From contig JASANC010002726.1 of the NCBI GenBank assembly GCA_030248135.1, forward strand, positions 1 through 64,000: 64,000 bases of DNA, in the 5' to 3' direction. The notes below the pieces were generated by a model. It searched no databases and had not been told where the DNA came from. It saw nothing but the letters and a program-made list of their open reading frames with translations. This document shows positions 1 through 11,500 of the stretch, one piece after another. Both the position numbers and the translations under genes were made by a program. This DNA comes from Theristus sp. LFF4_11 (lineage: Eukaryota > Nematoda > Chromadorea > Monhysterida > Xyalidae). Each line of letters starts with the position of its first letter. The stretch's first letter is position 1.

Positions 1-3000
1 TGCAGCGTTTGTAATCAATCTCCAAGGACACCTTTTTTCTTGTTTCAATGCACTGAACTGATTTTCATTGAAAACTAGAAATTTGAGATTTTGAATACGG
101 TATTTTCTAGCATGTTATTTTCGAGAAAAATTGTTTTCAAAAAAGCGGAAAATCTCATTTTTTTAACGATTTGACGATAGTAGACGATGGTCAGTAATGG
201 TCAGTATGTACAGTACATAATACTTTTTCAGTGGCCCCCTGACATTTGTTACATATCGTGCCAAGACCCAATAGTGTAGTTACAGTACTCAATTGCCCAC
301 TTTTCAAGTGTCTAACTATTAAACTGTGTTTTCCGTGCTTCATGCCGTACAGTATCTTTCTGATTCCAAAAATCTTCGGCATCGTCGTTTTGATGATTTA
401 TGATGCGCTCTATGTTTCGCCGACTTGTGGCAGTTCAGGAGTTTTGGCACCTTCATTCGTTTGCTGTCTGCTTTTGGTGATTCATCTGTAAATCACCGCA
501 AACTGTTCTGAACTTTCTGCACCGACTGCTTTGTTTACTCAAGAGTCGTTTCCAGAAGTACCAGTTTAGGTAAGTCATTGAGTAAATGATACTCGTTTTA
601 TGATAATCTGTTTTTTTCTGTATTCGTCGTTTGCCTTGTACCCTCCTTGATGGTAAAGCGATCGGCTAGTCCTGGGCGTGTGATTTTATGGTATCTATAA
701 TATGTCACTCGATTCTAGGTGAGGTTGGTCTTATCAGTTGATTCCTTCGGATTTTCTTGTTCTTTTGTGATCTTTGCCGATATGTAACTTAACTGCCTGT
801 TGGAGTTGCGGTAAAACGACCCGCATTTTTATTGATGCCGTCTTCAATTGGGGGAGTTCACAGTGAATTCAGTGATAGGAGGTGTCCAGATTAATTATGG
901 AACTCTAACTAAGATAGTTTCAAATGCGAAAAAAATGTGTTTCCATTTATTGTTTGTAAAAACTGTGATTCAATTCAACTGGCTTCATTGAAGAACCGCA
1001 AATTTTGTGATATTGTTTCGTCTCTATTGCACTCGGGCTTAGTTCTTTTTAATATGTGTCGTTCAGCAAATTTCACAAAATTTAAAGATTCAGAACTGAA
1101 TGCCTCAAAAGCAATAACTGGTTGCTGTGTCGTTTCATTTTGTACATTCAATTTTGTTTGTACTCCCGAAGGCACGATCGTGTTTCTTTGTCATTGGAAC
1201 ACCCCATCTGTTGCCTGTGGCTTGGTTCATTTGATTCTATTCTCCTTCGATAACACCGCATCAATGCAAACACCAGCTAACTTTGTGTTTCGTAAAATCG
1301 AAGCGTGAAGCGAGCCTCCGGTTTTGCAATGAAACGCCCGAAGCAATGAAATTTTCTTATATGACCGTGTTCCAAGTTCACTGATGAGAAGTTTTGAGTA
1401 TTTTATAAGCCTTTTCATTCTGAAAATTGTGTCGGTGGAAGTTTTGTCAATCCAACTCATCTGTACGTTTTCTTATCAAACTGTGGTTTGTTTGCAATGA
1501 AGAAGGTGGCAACGTGTTTCCAATTGTTTCTTTTTTCTTTCTATTTTGAAGGAACGGAATAATTGAAAGAGTTGCACACATTTAGATTTTGACCACTTAC
1601 GGTCTTTTTGGTAAGCAACGTCGTTCGCTCCTTGTTTTTGATTTCTCAATTCCCCAATCGAACGAGAATTGCGAAAGCTGTCAAATGTGGACGCTTATAC
1701 AGCATATCATTTTGACATCCTTTTTGAAGTGGTTTAGTTTCATGTAAATTTACGTGTCCAACACTGACTGAGTGCCTAAACATTGTCTCAGGGGACAGTT
1801 AGTCACACTTGTTGTTCCAAAGTTGCTCACAAAAGTTGCCAATGAATCTGGACCGAATCGAAATGTATTCCATTTGCCATTGACGGACCGACACGAGGTT
1901 CTTTTTTATTTTGACTTGTGTCGACTTTATGGGTTACGTATCCATCAATCGTGATAGTTAAAATATTCATTGTGTTCATAACTTCGTGACGAAAACAAAC
2001 AAGTAGCAAATGGACCTTTTCTTCTATTGTAACATGGCGGTGTGCCTCTTTCAACTAAAACATTCACATTAGCTAAAAAGCGTTCTCTGCTTTTCAAACC
2101 TGGATACACTGCATGTCCGTATTACAGCTGGTCACCACCGGAAAATAATAACATCATAAAACCATAAAAGCGGGTCTAAAATTGAACAGCTTATTGGCAT
2201 GCACTATTGACAAACCAAAACTATTGAGAACCTTGCGTGAAAAGCAAGTTCCTTTTTTACGATGCTGTTGCAGTCTTTTTTTCTGAATGTCGCGTCCAAC
2301 TGGAACCGAATTGAAAATTTGTCTTTTCAGTCACAAAGCGTTCATTTGGCGTAAATGTTCTCTGCAAAGATGGAATGCACTTGCAGACTCACTTTACTAT
2401 AAGCCCACTTCCTCTATAGTGCTCTCAGACCGACTTTTTCGCTGTTTTCTGTTAGTTTTTCCTTCGTGTCCCTTCCGTTTGTGTGTCGTAAAATAAACAT
2501 ATTTAACGGTTGTCGATTTGTTCCTCGGTCCCCGGTTGTCAGCTTTTTTTGTTGCTTTAACAAACGGGAAACACGTGTTTTCCCGTCGGTAGCTGAAAAT
2601 TGAGTTATCTCAGTGTCGTTTTTATGAGCCCGTAGTTTTTTGTCGCGATTTTTTAACATTTTTTTGCGCATTTATAAAGTTTTTGCTTGCTTGCTATTCG
2701 TTTGGTGATACTATTGTTGGTTCTGTTGGTTGGTAAGCAGTTTCAATGCAATACTATTCTGGTCGGCCTTTAAGTTTATTTTATTTGTAGATTAGTATCT
2801 GTTAAAAACGTTTTTTTAAACAGAAAATCATCAATCAAAACATGAAAAAGCGCCTGTCGTTCTGCTGCAGTACTACTGCTGCTTTCAACAAATTGTGTTT
2901 CGTTTGCCATGGTAATTGGTTTTTTCGCCGTCTTGTTTTAGTTCTATGTTACTTCAGGGTTATTATACAGTAAACGTTACTGTTTTTTCTTTCTAAGTCA

Positions 3001-3333
3001 ATGCCACTTCACCAAAAAGGCTTGGCATTGATTAAGCCACATACGCTCGGGTCAATAGGCTAGTACAAAAACTAGAACGAGCACTCTCAAAACATTTTGC
3101 ACCTTTTTTCACACAAGCCAGCTGCACTGCTTTGAACCCAGCTTTTTTGAATCATCATCAAGCCACGTGTTTTAACCGTACCAACTACAACACACCGCCG
3201 TGCACCAACAACAACACCAACAACAGCAAATAAAACCGTCAACAATTGAAAAGAAGATTTAAATTCAAAGTGATAATTCCACAGGACTCACTCAAGCAAA
3301 ATTCAATCGAATCGAATACAATAAATCACCAAA
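1..3333. other. intergenic, no supported gene
   Basis: AT-rich DNA. The longest open frames here (about 60-120 codons, for example 937-1308 plus and 1227-1460 minus) have AT-driven composition, no recognisable domain and no flanking splice signals, so I do not call genes. The last 80 bases carry an A-rich leader before the start codon at 3334. A promoter for the gene starting at 3334 presumably lies here, but I see no clear core element. Confidence 0.5.
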
Positions 3334-5765
3334 ATGCAAAACATGACGACACCGAAGCCGCAACAAGAACAGATCAACAAACGAGAGAGGCATCGATTCC
3401 GCGATCTGTTCTGCGACGCATCATATGGCAACGCCTCGTATCTATGGTTTCTGTTAGTGTCGTATTAACATTTAGTCATTCGACACGCCATAAACTTTTG
3501 AAAAACTTTAACATTCAACATGACACTTTTTTGGTGACGTCAATTTACACTGGTAATAAAAGCATGTAGTAAGTACGAAAGTGTCTCTTGAATAACACGT
3601 ACGTGCGCCATGAAATGAAATGAGACCGCTTCACTCGCTGCTTTCGTTCATGAGGTGTCATTTCATTTCATGGCACACCGAACAAAATAACAACTGGATG
3701 TTGTTTATCGGAACCAACAGCGGAGCTGCATGAAATTTACAAAACAGCAACTTCCTCTTAATGAGTCCCGCTCATTCAAAAGCACCACTAAAAATGGCGT
3801 AGGTATCGTTTCGTTTTAGGTATTCGCATTAAACGCTGTTTTTACAGTTTCGAAGTAAAATGATGAAATGTTTCGAAATTAAACATGAACAGTGCGTCTG
3901 TAGCGCAGGTGTAGGGCTTTCGTCTACCGTTATGTAGGTGGAAAGTTCGAACCCCGCTGCGGACAAGACAATGGAGAAACTAAAGTGACCAATAACAACT
4001 AATGGTCTACTCCCTCCAAAGCCGAAGGCAAATTGGGCTCAGGGGGCAGTATTGCCCGTTTCCGCCGGAGTTTGGTACCTGATGGTTTCCGGAACCGGTG
4101 TGCGAATGCGACCAAATAAAAAAAAACAGTGGTGTATCACCGGGGGGGGGGTACAATTCCGGTCCGCTGGGTACAATTCCGGCCCGCTAATTCCGGCCCG
4201 AAGAATTCCGGCCCGAAGAATTCCGGCCCAGAGAATTTTCACCAGCACGAACAATATTAAACCACACGAAGTAATTTTGGTAGTAAAATAAATAAAATAA
4301 AAATGTCGATGTTCACATGTTACAGTGTATTTTCAATGATGTTCGTCCTGTTTGCTTTTTGGAAAGAGAATTTTTTTGGAAAAAAAGAAACTACAAAAAA
4401 AATTTAAATTTTTTTATCATGAACAGGATTTGTGACTCTTTTACCTTATGAAAAAGGCTTGGCTTAAGATTAGGAACCTACAACAAGTCACTGCTAGCAA
4501 GTTCTGAACAAAAATAAAAAATCACTTTTTATAAAATAAAGAATTTATTTGCCAAAAATCACTTTGTGTGGTTTAATATTGTTCGTGCTGGCGAAACTTC
4601 TCCGGGCCGGAATTCTCCGGGCCGGAATTCTTCGGGCCGGAATTCTTCGGGCCGGAATGAGCGGGCCGGAATTCTACGGGCCGGAATTTCGCGGTCCGGA
4701 ATAGTACACGAGCCGTGTATATCGGCTCACGGGCTTGTTGTGGCTTTTTTCTCTGCTTCGAATGGTTCCCTTGAATTTATACATAGTAAGTAGTGCAGTA
4801 GTAAACTTTTATGAAACATTGACCTGGTAACACAAGCGCACAACACTGAGCTCGGCTGTTTTTCCGGTGCAGGCTGATCTTCCTGGTGCTGGGCGCGTGC
4901 GCGCTGCTGGCGCTGTACGTGCTGCTCGTCTGGCGACGTCACCGCCATCACATGACCTTCAAGCAGAACTACCGCGAGCGCGCCTTCTGCGCTAAGCTGC
5001 TCCGCGTCGACATCACGCGCCTCTTGACGTTCTATGTAACTTGCGCGTTGGGACACCGCCGCACTTGCCATATGCCGTTATACGGCCACATCACAGAACT
5101 CACCAAAAAAAACGCACACACTCGACAGACGCTCCGTAGCGGCGACACCGTGCTAGACTGTTTGTTCCGTGTGTGACTGTGTAACATTTTAGAAAGCGTG
5201 CGCAAAGTATAATTCAATGAATATCAGTCAGCGCAATGATATGATGAATTCTCAGGCGAACACATGCGATCTGTCATTGCCACCGCACGCACCAGCAGGG
5301 GCCAGTTTCGCGAACCTGTTCTTCCCTGACCGTTTCGACCAGACAAAAGCCACGCTAAAGAACAACTCAACATCTCGATTTGCACTAGCATGTTGCCAGA
5401 ATTAGCTGCTGTCACTGAATTTGTATTCTTTTTATATCTGACATAAAACCAGTGCAATGAGCAGTGAAGTATCATCACCGTCTCTGGGCAAACCACCGAG
5501 AGAAAAAACCCAAAAAAGCAAGTGAAGCGCGGTTCGCCAAACTGCCCAACCGAAAGAAACAGCCTTAAAGCGGGCCATTCCAAGCGAACACGAGCAGCAC
5601 AGGCGACGGGTTGACGTATACCGTCAGATGCGCGAGTTCTACGAAAAGGCGAATAACGACACGGACAAGGACGGCGCGGCCAGCAGCAACATGGGCGTGA
5701 CACCTCTGCTGCAACCGACTTCGCTCAGCGAACGTCATTGGACCACGCACAATCAGGATATATGA
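3334..5765 (+). CDS. small single-pass membrane protein, family not recognised
   Basis: I see four likely exons: 3334-3461, 4873-5035, 5256-~5391 and 5563-5765. Exon 1 starts at an ATG in an AAAATG context and ends in phase 2 before GTATTA; exon 2 begins with the one base that completes a serine codon, so the join is phase-consistent. The product has a polar N-terminus, an N-glycosylation site (NAS) just before one strong membrane segment at about residues 35-62, then a basic tail (WRRHRHH). The last exon encodes a charged stretch (HRRRVDVYRQMREFYEK) and a stop at 5763-5765. Exon 3 is the weakest: its acceptor and phase fit, but three donors of the same phase are possible (after 5304, 5331 or 5391). 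I do not recognise the family. Function is unknown; a type I or III plasma or organelle membrane protein is inferred from the single membrane segment. Confidence 0.5.
3604..3678. repeat. short hairpin (MITE-like) in intron 1
   Basis: Bases 3604-3623 (TGCGCCATGAAATGAAATGA) are the near-exact inverse complement of 3659-3678, with about 35 bases of loop. It lies in the first intron of the membrane-protein gene. It resembles a miniature inverted-repeat element but I see no second copy of the same arms, so assignment to a transposon family is open. Confidence 0.6.
3895..4124 (+). mobile_element. tRNA-derived SINE with target-site duplication
   Basis: The first 72 bases fold like a tRNA: a 7-base acceptor stem (GTCTGTA with TGCGGAC, two G-T pairs), an A-box-like TAGCGCAGG and a B-box-like AGTTCGAACCCC. 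A body of about 150 bases unrelated to tRNA follows, then an A-rich tail ending at 4124. The element is flanked by a direct repeat AACAGTG at 3888-3894 and 4125-4131, the expected signature of LINE-mediated insertion. It sits in intron 1 of the membrane-protein gene. No other full copy was seen in the window. Confidence 0.8.
4150..4712. mobile_element. foldback element 1 (GGCCGGAATTC arrays)
   Basis: Two long inverted arms, 4150-4268 and 4566-4712, surround about 300 bases of AT-rich core. The inner arm parts match (CCAGCACGAACAATATTAA on the left, its complement on the right). The outer arm parts are tandem arrays of a short unit, AATTCCGGCCCG(A) on the left and its complement on the right, with different copy numbers. 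Long inverted arms made of tandem repeats are the hallmark of foldback (FB-type) elements. The core shares a segment (GAAAAAGGCTTGGCTTA) with foldback element 2 in opposite orientation. No transposase is present. It lies in intron 1 of the membrane-protein gene. Confidence 0.75.
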
Positions 5766-8579
5766 TCCTTGCAGTTTTTCAGGCGAACTTGCGACTGGTG
5801 GTGGTGAAATTGTCAAATGAGTTACACAGAATATTATTGCTTATTGCTTAATATGTGATCGATTCAAGTGTTCAATAATTCAATAATTCGATGCAACTGT
5901 TTAAATGCATAAAATTGATACACCAAATACAAGTAGATATATGCGGAATCTGTTTTTTCACAACGTGAATGCATGAGAAACACATGCGTATTGCAAAAAA
6001 TCGCTTTTTAGACACGGATTCTTAGCAGAGCGAGACAACGGTTGTTTTTACAGATCAACCAGACCGGCGTGTATGAAATTTGGGAAATAGTTTGCGCAAT
6101 CAACCGGTTATTCATTGAGAAAGTGATGAAGAGTTATTCCAAAAAAATTACAGTGCTTAAGCGCCATTCATGCAGTCACGCGCGCTGCAGCGCAGGCGTC
6201 ACTTTAGGACGTGACGCTGCGATGTTTTTGCTCCATGAATGACTAGCGAACGTGACGCCCGCCTGCGCTCAAGTTCCATGAATGCGGCTTGAAACCAACC
6301 CTTGCGCGTCGTCTGTACGGCGATTCGTCCAGCCAGATGGCGAAATAGCCGTTCGGCGCCGTCGCGTCCAATATTCGAAACAGACGCTTTCGTTGCGGCT
6401 GCTGGCGCGATTGGCATTTCATTTTTTTTTCTCGTTATACTTGCTGCTTAGTTCTGTAATCAATCGAGTGCGAATTGAGAACCGGGAATCGTTAGAATAT
6501 TGTTCTTTCGACGTTCAGTTTGTCCGTTGAACGTCACTTGCTGATTGTCCAAGTTCGGGAAATGGCTGAAATCGTTTTTCATAAGACCGAAAAGATAAAC
6601 CAATTAAGGTTCCGTGGTTTATTCAGTGCGGTTTTCTCATCAGTCGGTCACGGTTTTGATTTTTTATAACAGAAACCAAACCGACGATGTTCGAGCAAGC
6701 CAGCGACTTATGTTCACAAACCAAAACATTCCCATTCAGCTGTACAATTGAAAAAAAACCGTCACCGCCGATGTAAAAATACGAAAAATCATATTGGTTG
6801 TTGTTCTCGACGGCACCACGCTGTTTTCAATGGTGGAATAAATTGCTGAAAAAATACCCAGACGTGAATGATAGAAAACCCCGACCCACATAGGCACATG
6901 CGAAATTCAAACTGTTTGAAAGCAAAAATTTTACACCACAATAAAATTTGACCGTTGTCTCAACAAAACCCAACTAGCCGGAGCTAATTTCATTTTTAAA
7001 CGAACATAAAATCTACACTAAAAACAATACGCGTATATGTACACAACTGCGTTGCGTTCTTTGTTTACCCAATAGAATCAAAAATCAAGTGGACTCGACA
7101 CGCACAACAACCACAAGAACAAGTCCAACAACCACACCCGTATAATCCATCCGCCAGTCCTATAAACAAACATTCCAGACCTGGTTTATAATAAAAAAAC
7201 AATCATACGAGGTCTGAAAGCCGATAAAGATACAGCACAATGTTGATTGGAAAAACCGCACACAAAGACCAACGCACTATACGGTTTTTGAGTATTTTTG
7301 AATTTTGCAGTGTCTTCGTCGACGTCGTTTGACCGCTCAAGGCCGCTCTTTTTCACCCTCAGACAAAGTAAGACCTACAAATTACAACCTCTCCAGAAAA
7401 TTTGTCATTATTCAGAATGAGGAAAAAATCTTCAAACACTCAATTCACATTTTTCACTCCTTTCAGTCTCTGTGAAAGTTTTTTGTTCCGATTCTGATTC
7501 TTATGTTTGGTTAGTAGAATGGGTTACACGGTACACATTGAGTTGCAAAAAATATAATAGAACTTCTGAGAAATACTCTGAAGTTAGCACACGTTCCAAA
7601 ATACAGCTCTGAACATTTTGATAGTATCGAAAAATAAACAATGACACTTATTCGGGCATGAAATGATTCGATTGAGTCCTATTCAAACGCTCAAACATGC
7701 TGATTGGATGCTTCAATGCTGTTAACCTACATACACGATACACCCAAGCCCAATGAGCAAGCTGCAAACAAACGTGTGTGTATGCACAGCTGTAAACAAC
7801 GGGGACATCTGGTGTAACTTGGGGTCAATATTCTCACACAAAATAAAGTAATATGAAGACAGACAAAACAGAAAAGTAAATGTGAATAGTAACAGTTTCA
7901 AAGTCGAAACTGCCAATCCAAATAAGCGAATCAAAGGAGTTATTTTGATCGAATCAAAAGGGAAGTTGCTATGCACAGAAAAGGGATTATTCGCGTGTGA
8001 AACACACATTTGCTACACTAATGTGATTAGTTGGGTGGTCGTACGCGCGTACCGTGGTGGCATAGTTGTTTACAGTGCAAGGTCAATCATACGGTTGCAA
8101 TACGAATAAGTACAGAATGTTATGCAGATTCATGAACAGATGAACATGATGTATGCACATATTTGCAGTTGTGAAGCGTTTAAGGACACGAGAAATTCTT
8201 CAAAGCTACAACAGTTAGCGCATTCCACACACGCCTCGCTGATCGACTTTAGAATTTTGTGCAAACAAAAAAGCAATTGAGGGAGCGAAAATCGCGTGCG
8301 GCTAGTTGAAATGCAAAAATGCAGCATTTTGCACGAAAAACAGACATGCATACTAGTTTGAGTGTTGTGCAAAAATTGCTAACATGAGATAAGTGCGAGC
8401 TGTTCAACGTTCATGCGCAAGACGACCATAAAAACCGTTTAAAAAATATAAAAAAAACACATCACCATACACATATAATCGCGCGAGGAGGCAGGCACAC
8501 TGGTGGCCATAAACAATCAACAACAACAACAACTTCATTTCGTCTGCAACCAATCTCCAAAAAAAGAAACAGAAAACAC
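5766..8579. other. intergenic, MITE only
   Basis: The stretch between the convergent membrane-protein gene and RGS12-like gene. Apart from a hairpin element at 6160-6289 I find no coding segment. I read the minus strand specifically for the RGS-domain core (a Glu-Asn-hydrophobic-x-Phe-Trp motif) and did not find it. Confidence 0.5.
6160..6289. mobile_element. hairpin MITE (family C), divergent
   Basis: Terminal arms AGCGCCATTCATGCAG at the left and CATGAATGCGGCT at the right are inverted and match the better preserved copy at 13086-13186. The flanking 3-mers are TTA and TGA, two of three bases alike, in line with the TAA duplication seen for the intact copy. Confidence 0.6.
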
Positions 8580-11500
8580 CGCCACCAACCAGCGGCTGGT
8601 CGCGTGTCAACGTCGCCGCGTTGTCGGTGGACGGAGACGGAGAGGGACAACTGCGATTGGCCGGGGCAGCCGACGAGCCAGAGGCAGACTCATCGAAGCG
8701 CACCGACTTCAGTGACGGTGAGGCGGACTTGTGCTGGCTGGCCGGTTTGGACGAGTGGAGAACCCGTCGAATCGGCAGTGGAGGCGGCGGCGTCGCCTGC
8801 GAACTGCTGGGCGATTGGCGATGCTGGTGGTGGCCTTGGGTTGTTGCTGTGCCTGTGGTCGCCAGAGACAGTTGGTTGGAGCAAGTTGATTTTCATGTGT
8901 TTGTTATGTTTCAAAGGCATCAGAAACGCAGACCAACACAGAAATCAATAAGTTTGGAACAAGTAGGGGGTGCACCGATGAGCAAAACCTGCACGTTGAG
9001 TGGCTGCGCACCTAATTTCGAAACACTCTCATGCATCATCATTGTTCGATTTTGATTGTATAATGAAAGCACGATAGTTGGCAGTGGACCGTGTTATAAA
9101 GTATTCGGACCATTGAAGCATTGTGCTTGTTTTGGCTAGTTTTGCTAGCAACGGCCCGAAACAGCGCTACACGCCACCGCACCCTACCGCGTACCAAGCG
9201 CGCTCTTTGGCACGGCGTGTGGCGGCGGCGATGGCACTACGAGCGAGTCGCCCCTGCCGCCGCCGCCGATGCCGCTGTCGCTGGTGCTGCTCACGTAGCC
9301 GCAATGCCGCTGAGTCGCTGCTGCGTTCGATCGACGCCACGGCGCGCCGCTGTTGCTGGAGCCGTTCGCTGCAACCGTAAAGGGGCATTTAGCAATTCGT
9401 TGTTTGTGCGTACGCACGCGGACACGACACTTACTGAAATGGCCACGCGATTTAGAAATCCGTGTCGTGTGTTCCCTCTGAATGCATTACGGACACGATT
9501 AGTTCGCGATTTGGAATTTTGAACAACGTCTCTCCGTATGGACAAAATACTAGATGGTGTTTTCGCCCCAAATGACGTTCTAAAAATGGTGCTTGCCAAC
9601 CGAACGAGCCGCAACAACAACAACGAGTCTCTTGCAAAGCTCGCACATCACCATCCAGATAACGAGAAAAGCATTGTTTGACGGAATAAAAGCTTTTTTG
9701 AAATATTCTCACATCAAAAAACAATATTCTCACCAAGCGACTGCCGCTGCTTATGACGCATCGCGTGTGCGAGCTGCTGAAGGACAGGCGTCGAGATGTA
9801 CGGGAACTCAAGGCAATAGCCGCTCTCGGGGTCACGGCTGAACAACAAAAAAAAATCAGTGAGTATTTCAATGTAAAGTTCAATGCAATTTCAATCCTAT
9901 GCAAAAACCATTCATTAATTTCCACGAGCTTCCGATCGAATTACTCACCACACTGCCACAAACGCACGGTATATTATCGCATCTGTGCCTGTGGGTTTGT
10001 TTGTAACTCAAAACAAACCAACACACAGGCACATACAGATACACACGATAACACGTGAGCGCATTCGATTGAAATCACCAGTTTGGAAGAACGCTCACGA
10101 TCAATTCAAGTTCAACCCCGAGTCCACACCCAGCCGTCCTGTTGCCGCACCTCACCTGCACTGTATGCCGAATATGCGCGCGTATCGCTGATGCATCACG
10201 TGCAGGTGCAACTGTGGATCGGCGGCGAACACGTGGCACACGGACGAGACGGCCGCCGCGCGCAGTGTGTCGCTCGTGTCGCTCGTCAACGCCGCCTCGT
10301 GCGAGCGCACCGCCAACGCAAAGTACTGCTTGTTCTCGGGCGTCGCCGCGTGCCACTCGATGGCGTCGATCGCGAAACGCAACGTCACCTGACCGCGCGA
10401 GTTCGTCACGACCACCTGACGACAAGCCAGTGTGTTTGTGATTGGAACTGGGTGGTGTACAAGCGAACTTGAATGAGAATAGTGGAGTGCGTGCACATTC
10501 GCACACACCGTCTCGCATGATCGCAGCCAGTTTCACCTGATTCACATAGATATCCATGAGTATCGTGATCGCCTTCGCGGCCTGCGCCAGCAACGAGCCG
10601 AGCGCCTGCTTCACGACAGCAGCTTTGTTGCGGCACGGCTTGCAGATCGGCACCGCTCCGATGTAGCAGAGACCGGCCGACATCAGCAGCATTCGATCCG
10701 GATCCTCAAAGTCGTCGTCGTCGTCGTCGAGGTTGTTGTGGTTGGCTTGCACGAGCTCATCCTCGTTGTAGACGTCGTCGTAATTGCCGTTGTTCGATTG
10801 GCGTTGGCGTGCGCCGCTCGAATCTGCAAAGAACCGGCATCAGTTTCAAACATCGAGATTTTCATTCGTGGTCGGTCAAGTCATTTTGCTGCGTGCTCAC
10901 AGAGGAATGAAACAAAACAACCAAATTTAGCAAATGGCTGATTCGCTGGCAATGGCAATCGGTGTGGCGTCTGTAGACCAAGTAAATCAACGAGTCACCA
11001 ATTAGAGGTTATGAAAAAAAAACTCTAAACGGCCACCAGAAAAGCGAAAAAGCACCGACCAGTCTGTTCGTAGCGTGTCACACGTTTCCTCCGTTGTCTC
11101 TGTTCCTCCACCGATATCACGGCGCCCTCCTCCGTGTCCGTTGTGGTCAATGTACCTGAAAAATTGGAGAACATTTCTGATATCCGGCTTGATCTTACTT
11201 GACGTTTTTCTGATGTTGCACAGAGAAAAAGAAACCGAAATGCCCCACCGAAACGCAGGAGATCTTCAGAAACGAAGAGCGATAACAAGGCCTTGCCTGA
11301 GGAAGCGCGCGAGCGTGACTCTGAGGAGTCCGTGGACGCGATGCTCGTGTCGTCCGACTGCACCGAGGCGCCAAAATTCAAATTCGCCGTCATCGCGCCA
11401 CCATCGTTCTCCGGTCTGCAACGGCAATCAATGATGGAAGAAAGTAAATTCCAGAAAAAAGTCGTCAAATCCATGGGCAGAGGCTTCCATCTCACCGGAA

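Noticed and set aside
5224..5703. 159-codon open frame on the minus strand
   Set aside because: It overlaps plus-strand exons of the membrane-protein gene and looks like a shadow of GC-rich codons.
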